This document shows positions 38,025 through 41,509 of a DNA stretch of 41,509 nucleotides, piece after piece. A program made the translations under genes and the position numbers. A model generated the notes under the pieces. That model saw only the letters and a list, made by a program, of their open reading frames with translations, was not told the DNA's origin and did not search any database. The stretch comes from a bacterium. GTDB taxonomy: Bacteria; Actinomycetota; Thermoleophilia; Solirubrobacterales; 70-9. The stretch covers positions 1 to 41,509 of the forward strand of contig JAHEXV010000015.1 of the NCBI GenBank assembly GCA_023251935.1, written 5' to 3'. The first letter of the stretch is position 1, and each line of letters starts with the position of its first letter.

Positions 38025-39950
38025 TTGGTAGCGGCTTTGAAGAGACCGGGGCTGGGGCGCGCCGCGCTGGGCGGCTTGCTCGGGTTCGGGTTCGGCTACG
38101 GGTTGGTCGTGGTACTGCGGCTGATCTCGGGCCTGCCGGCGACCCAGACCGCGCAGACCGGCTACCCCCAGCTGATCGTCGGCATGATCACCGCGGCGTT
38201 CGGCTTCCTGATCGGCCTCGGCGCCTTCGACTACTGGTTCCGGTGGGCCGCCGGCGCCCCCACCTACCCCGCCGAGCTGGAGCACAAGGCCCACGGCGCC
38301 CACTCGTGGCGGGACTACTTCAAGTTCAACACCGATCACAAGGTGATCGGGATCCAGTACATCTGCACCACCTTCGTCTTCTTCTTCATCGGCGGGGCGA
38401 TGGCGATGATCATGCGCACCGAGCTCGCCCAGCCGGGCACGCAGATCGTCGAGCCCGGCACCTTCAACAGCCTGTTCTCGGCCCACGCGGCGATCATGAT
38501 CTTCGTCTTCGTGATCCCCGTGTTCGCGGGGATCGCGAACTACGTCCTGCCGTTGATGATCGGGGCGCCGGACATGGCCTTCCCGCGGCTCAACGCGCTC
38601 AGCTTCTGGATGCTGCCGATCGCCGGCCTCTTGTTCGTCGGCAGCTTCCTCGCCCCCGGTGGCGGCTTCGACGCCGGCTGGACCGGCTACGCGCCGCTGT
38701 CCACCGGCGCCCCGCTGGGCCAGTCGTTCTTCAACTTAGGGGTGCAGTTCGCCGGCGCCTCGTCGGTCGCCACGGCGCTCAACTTCCTGGTCACGATCAT
38801 CACCATGCGGGCGCCGGGGATGAACTTCTGGCGCCTGCCGCTCTTGGTCTGGGCCAATCTGTCGACCTCGCTCCTGGTCGTCGCGGCGACGCCGTTCATC
38901 GCCGGGGTCCAGTTCATGGTCCTCTTCGACCGCCTGCTGCACACCAACTTCTTCCAGGAGTTGAACGGCGGCGACGTGCTCAGCTACCAGCACATCTTCT
39001 GGTTCTACTCGCACCCGGCCGTCTACATCATGATGCTGCCCGGGTTCGGGATCGTCTCCGAGGTCATCTCGACCCACGCCCGCAAGCCGATCTTCGGCTA
39101 CCGCCTCATGGCCCTGGCCCTGATCGGGATCATCGTGCTCAGCTACACCGTCTGGGCGCACCACATGTTCGTCTCCGGGATGTTCGCCTGGCTGCGGATC
39201 CCGATGATGATCACGACGCTTCTGATCGCCGTCCCGACCGGGATCAAGATCTTCTCCTGGCTGGCCACGCTGTTCGGCTCCAAGCTCCACCTGCGCTCGA
39301 CCGCGATGCTGTTCGCGCTCGGGTTCATCGTCACCTTCACGATCGGTGGCATCTCGGGCGTGATGCTGGGAATGGTCCCGATCGACATCCACGTCTCCGA
39401 CACCTACTTCATCGTCGCCCACATCCACTTCGTGCTCTTCGGCGGCTCGGTGTTCACGATCTTCGCCGGCATCTACCACTGGTTCCCGAAGATGACCGGG
39501 CGGATGTACGACGAGCGGCTCGGGCGGGTTCACTTCTGGCTCACGCTGGTCGGCATGCTCGGCACCTTCGTTCCCATGCACTGGATCGGGATGGAGGGCA
39601 TGCCGCGGCGGGTCGCCGACTACTCCGCCCAGTTCGGCGACTGGAACCTGCTGATCTCCTGCTTTTCGTTCCTGCTCGGGGCCGCCCAGCTGATCTTCCT
39701 CTACAACATGATCGTCAGCTGGAAGTGGGGGCCGCTCGCCGGCGACAACCCGTGGCGGGCGCGGACGATCGAGTGGCTGGTCTCCTCGCCGCCTCCGATC
39801 TTCAACTTCGATCAGATCCCGCGTGTGGTCGGGGGCCCCTACGAATACGGTGTGCCCGGGGCGCGCCACGCGATCCTCGGGCCGGCCGAGGCGGAGGTGG
39901 GCGCGGCCGAGCCCGCGGTGGCGGGGAGCGCCGGAACGGGACCGACATGA
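38025..39950 (+). CDS. ctaD: Cytochrome c oxidase subunit I, A2-type
   Basis: 641 residues. Catalytic subunit that reduces O2 to water and pumps protons. About 14 membrane helices: the usual 12, with two additional N-terminal ones (GGLLGFGFGYGLVVVLRLIS; LIVGMITAAFGFLIGLG). CuB ligands His330 (YSHPAVY, with the cross-linked Tyr334) and His379-His380 (WAHHMF); haem ligands His466 and His468 (VAHIHF). The proton-channel Glu of GHPEVY is replaced: the motif is YSHPAV (Ala332), which defines the A2 subtype where Tyr328-Ser329 take over. TTG at 38025 has AGGTAGGA just upstream. The stop overlaps the next ATG (ATGA). Confidence 0.96.
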   Translation: MVAALKRPGLGRAALGGLLGFGFGYGLVVVLRLISGLPATQTAQTGYPQLIVGMITAAFGFLIGLGAFDYWFRWAAGAPTYPAELEHKAHGAHSWRDYFKFNTDHKVIGIQYICTTFVFFFIGGAMAMIMRTELAQPGTQIVEPGTFNSLFSAHAAIMIFVFVIPVFAGIANYVLPLMIGAPDMAFPRLNALSFWMLPIAGLLFVGSFLAPGGGFDAGWTGYAPLSTGAPLGQSFFNLGVQFAGASSVATALNFLVTIITMRAPGMNFWRLPLLVWANLSTSLLVVAATPFIAGVQFMVLFDRLLHTNFFQELNGGDVLSYQHIFWFYSHPAVYIMMLPGFGIVSEVISTHARKPIFGYRLMALALIGIIVLSYTVWAHHMFVSGMFAWLRIPMMITTLLIAVPTGIKIFSWLATLFGSKLHLRSTAMLFALGFIVTFTIGGISGVMLGMVPIDIHVSDTYFIVAHIHFVLFGGSVFTIFAGIYHWFPKMTGRMYDERLGRVHFWLTLVGMLGTFVPMHWIGMEGMPRRVADYSAQFGDWNLLISCFSFLLGAAQLIFLYNMIVSWKWGPLAGDNPWRARTIEWLVSSPPPIFNFDQIPRVVGGPYEYGVPGARHAILGPAEAEVGAAEPAVAGSAGTGPT

Positions 39951-40879
39951 GCGCCCCCGATGCCACCACCGGTGCATCCCCAGACGGGGCCGGTGGCGGC
40001 GTGCTCGCCTTTCTGAACGAGGTCGCCGGGGGCCGCAAGCTGCTCGAGGCGACCCGCGAGCGGGTCGCGGCCGGCGCCGAGGAGGTCGCCGTCGTCGCCC
40101 CCCAGAACCAGCCGCTGGCGGGCCAGATCGTCGACCGCGACGAGGTCCGCGACGCGGCGCTCAGCCGGGTCGAGGTCACCCAGGCCGTGCTGCGCGAGTT
40201 CGGCACCGAATCGGTGGGGGCGGTGATGGACGCCGACCCGGCGCTCGCCCTCGATGATGCGATTCGCGCCTTCACCCCGCGGGAGGTCCTCTTGTCGTGC
40301 CTCTACGACACCCGCTTCGGGCTGACGCGCAAGGACCTGGTCGAGTGGGCCAAGCAGCGCTTCGAGGTGCCGATCACGCACATCCCGGTCAGGATCGAGG
40401 ACGACGCGATTCGCTGGGACGTCACCCACACGCTGGTCGTCGCCACCCGCACGGTTGCCAGCGGCGACCTGATCGCCCATCTGAAGCGAAAGGTGGCCGA
40501 GCGCCCCCACCGGTACACGATCATCAGCCCGCCGTCGGGCCAGATCACCCGCGAGGAGGTCTGCGAGCGCCTCGCGCGCACGCTGGCCGAGCTCTATCGG
40601 TCCGACATCGACGCGACCGGTCAGCCGATGAGTCCGGCGCCGCTGGCGGCGGTGCGAAACGCGATCGAGCACTATCGCGTCGACGAGATCCTGATCTCCA
40701 CCCTGGCGGGCGAGCGGTCGAAGTGGCTCGAGGAGGGGCTGATCGACGACGTTCGCGGGTTGACCGACAAGCCCGTCGAGCACGTGGAGTCCGGCGAGGC
40801 GGCCGAGCCGGCGGCGCCGACGCCCGCGGTCGCCACGTCACCCGTCGGGGCCGGCCCGTCCTCGGAAGAGGGGGACTAA
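39947..40879 (+). CDS. Two-domain USP-like protein within the oxidase operon
   Basis: 310 residues, soluble, no signal peptide or membrane helix. It holds two related alpha/beta units resembling the second half of universal-stress-type domains: about 45-150 (VAVVAPQNQP, VMDADPALALDDAIRAFTP, EVLLSCLYDTRFGLTRKDLV, VPITHIPV) and about 190-290 (YTIISPPSGQ, SPAPLAAVRNAIEHYRVD, EILISTLAGERSKWLEEGLI, KPVEHVE). The N-terminal 30 and C-terminal 25 residues are Ala/Pro/Gly-rich and probably disordered. It is coupled to ctaD by a 4-nt overlap and lies 3 nt before ctaE, so it is made with the oxidase. No known oxidase subunit or assembly factor has this form. Function unknown; nucleotide sensing or assembly is conjecture. 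Confidence 0.8.
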   Translation: MSAPDATTGASPDGAGGGVLAFLNEVAGGRKLLEATRERVAAGAEEVAVVAPQNQPLAGQIVDRDEVRDAALSRVEVTQAVLREFGTESVGAVMDADPALALDDAIRAFTPREVLLSCLYDTRFGLTRKDLVEWAKQRFEVPITHIPVRIEDDAIRWDVTHTLVVATRTVASGDLIAHLKRKVAERPHRYTIISPPSGQITREEVCERLARTLAELYRSDIDATGQPMSPAPLAAVRNAIEHYRVDEILISTLAGERSKWLEEGLIDDVRGLTDKPVEHVESGEAAEPAAPTPAVATSPVGAGPSSEEGD

Positions 40880-40882
40880 AGC

Positions 40883-41494
40883 ATGGAGGCCCACGCCGCG
40901 ACGGTCGAGCATGCCCACGGCCCGCCCGAGGCCCACCAGAGCTCGCGGATCGACCGCCAGACGCTTGGCATCCTGCTGTTCATCGTCTCCGAGGTGATGC
41001 TGTTCGGCGCCTTTTTCGCCTCCTACTTCTTCCTCCGCGTGGTCGCCAACGTCGGCCCGTGGCCGCCCGAGGGCTTCGACCTTCCGACGGCGGTCGCCGG
41101 CGTCAACACGGCGATCCTGATCTCCTCCAGCTTCACCGTCCACTATGCACTGGTCTCGATCCAGCGCGGCAATCGGCGCGGGCTGATCGCCGGGCTGGGC
41201 GCCACCTGGCTGCTCGGGTTCACGTTCCTGTTCATCCAGTTCAACGAGTACGTCCACATCGGGTTCAGCGCCCGAAACGGCGCCTTCGGCACGATCTTCT
41301 ACGGTCTCACGGGACTCCACGGCGCCCACGTGACCGTGGGGCTGATCCTCTTGGCGATGGCCAACATCCGCGCCTGGCGAGGCCACTTCACGTCGGAGCC
41401 CAAGAAGCACCTCGGGGTCGAGGTGCCGGGGATCTACTGGCACTTCGTCGACGTGATGTGGATCATCGTCTTCACGACGGTCTACATCCTCTAG
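40883..41494 (+). CDS. ctaE: Cytochrome c oxidase subunit III
   Basis: 203 residues, the short five-helix form common in actinobacteria. A His-rich N-terminus is followed by helices starting at LGILLFIVSEVMLFGAFFAS, NTAILISSSFTVHYALV, AGLGATWLLGFTFLFIQFNE, GLTGLHGAHVTVGLILLAM and the final YWHFVDVMWIIVFTTVYIL, the standard subunit III terminus. It stabilises the catalytic core and proton uptake. ATG at 40883, with the GAGGGGG stretch 8 nt upstream as SD. A further small subunit gene may follow outside the window. Confidence 0.96.
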   Translation: MEAHAATVEHAHGPPEAHQSSRIDRQTLGILLFIVSEVMLFGAFFASYFFLRVVANVGPWPPEGFDLPTAVAGVNTAILISSSFTVHYALVSIQRGNRRGLIAGLGATWLLGFTFLFIQFNEYVHIGFSARNGAFGTIFYGLTGLHGAHVTVGLILLAMANIRAWRGHFTSEPKKHLGVEVPGIYWHFVDVMWIIVFTTVYIL

Positions 41495-41509
41495 CTACCG
41501 CTCTAGCAA

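Noticed and set aside
1-41509. CRISPR arrays, rRNA, tRNA, insertion sequences or prophage genes
   Set aside because: None was found on reading both strands; the only repeats are short palindromes and low-complexity coding repeats.

Overview
This is about 41.5 kb of very GC-rich chromosomal DNA from a free-living, aerobic, high-GC Gram-positive bacterium. The gene content (GuaB3 beside guaA, rplM-rpsI-glmM order, a c-di-AMP riboswitch on a cell-wall peptidase, an aa3/caa3 oxidase operon, DrrA-like exporter, many Gly/Thr-rich lipoproteins) and the style of the secreted proteins suggest Actinomycetota, most likely class Thermoleophilia (Solirubrobacterales-like). That placement is inference. I see no rRNA, tRNA, CRISPR array, prophage or intact transposase. 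The window is mostly housekeeping genes, with one degraded accessory gene.

Layout. 1-2339 (leftward): a Ser/Thr kinase cut by the window edge, preceded by a lipoprotein, then a metallophosphoesterase. 2358-12369 (rightward): M48 peptidase, argS, HU-like protein, pyrF, LysM protein, D-Ala-D-Ala carboxypeptidase, PfkB-family kinase, guaB3-guaA. 12370-12597: a gene-free stretch packed with inverted repeats. 12598-15066 (leftward): two tandem M23 endopeptidase paralogues behind a c-di-AMP (ydaO/yuaA) riboswitch. 15237-26972 (rightward): rplM-rpsI-glmM, then glmS-DUF3352 lipoprotein-acpS-nnr-alr-tRNA nucleotidyltransferase, then HIT-enoyl-CoA hydratase; most junctions overlap by 1 or 4 nt. 27060-28373: solitary infA and an AbiEi/DUF559 gene broken by one stop codon, lying between two copies of a palindromic repeat. 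28403-33740 (leftward): amidase partner, amidase, DrrA-type ABC ATPase, two ABC-2 permeases, and a GH63-like glycoside hydrolase. 33926-37104: secreted protein, lipoprotein plus zinc-ribbon pair, GT4 glycosyltransferase. 37178-41494: cytochrome c oxidase subunits II, I and III with an unusual two-domain USP-like protein between I and III.

How it fits together. Much of the window serves cell-wall synthesis and turnover: GlmS and GlmM make the UDP-GlcNAc precursor, Alr supplies D-alanine, the carboxypeptidase and M23 enzymes trim peptidoglycan, and the riboswitch ties M23 expression to c-di-AMP. The kinase may sense the envelope. A second theme is compact gene starts. Nine genes have a TANNNT -10-like box ending only 6-10 nt before the start codon, consistent with leaderless mRNAs. 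One divergent pair (metallophosphoesterase and M48 peptidase) has only 18 bp between start codons, with overlapping -10 boxes. Two genes (pyrF and the second M23 gene) appear to start at CTG.

Most notable for follow-up: the c-di-AMP riboswitch and the M23 paralogue lacking a catalytic His; the AACTCGG palindrome family flanking the DUF559 pseudogene; the duplicated USP-like protein in the oxidase operon; alternative hairpins in the rplM leader; the argS HIGH-motif replacement; and the structured region downstream of guaA.
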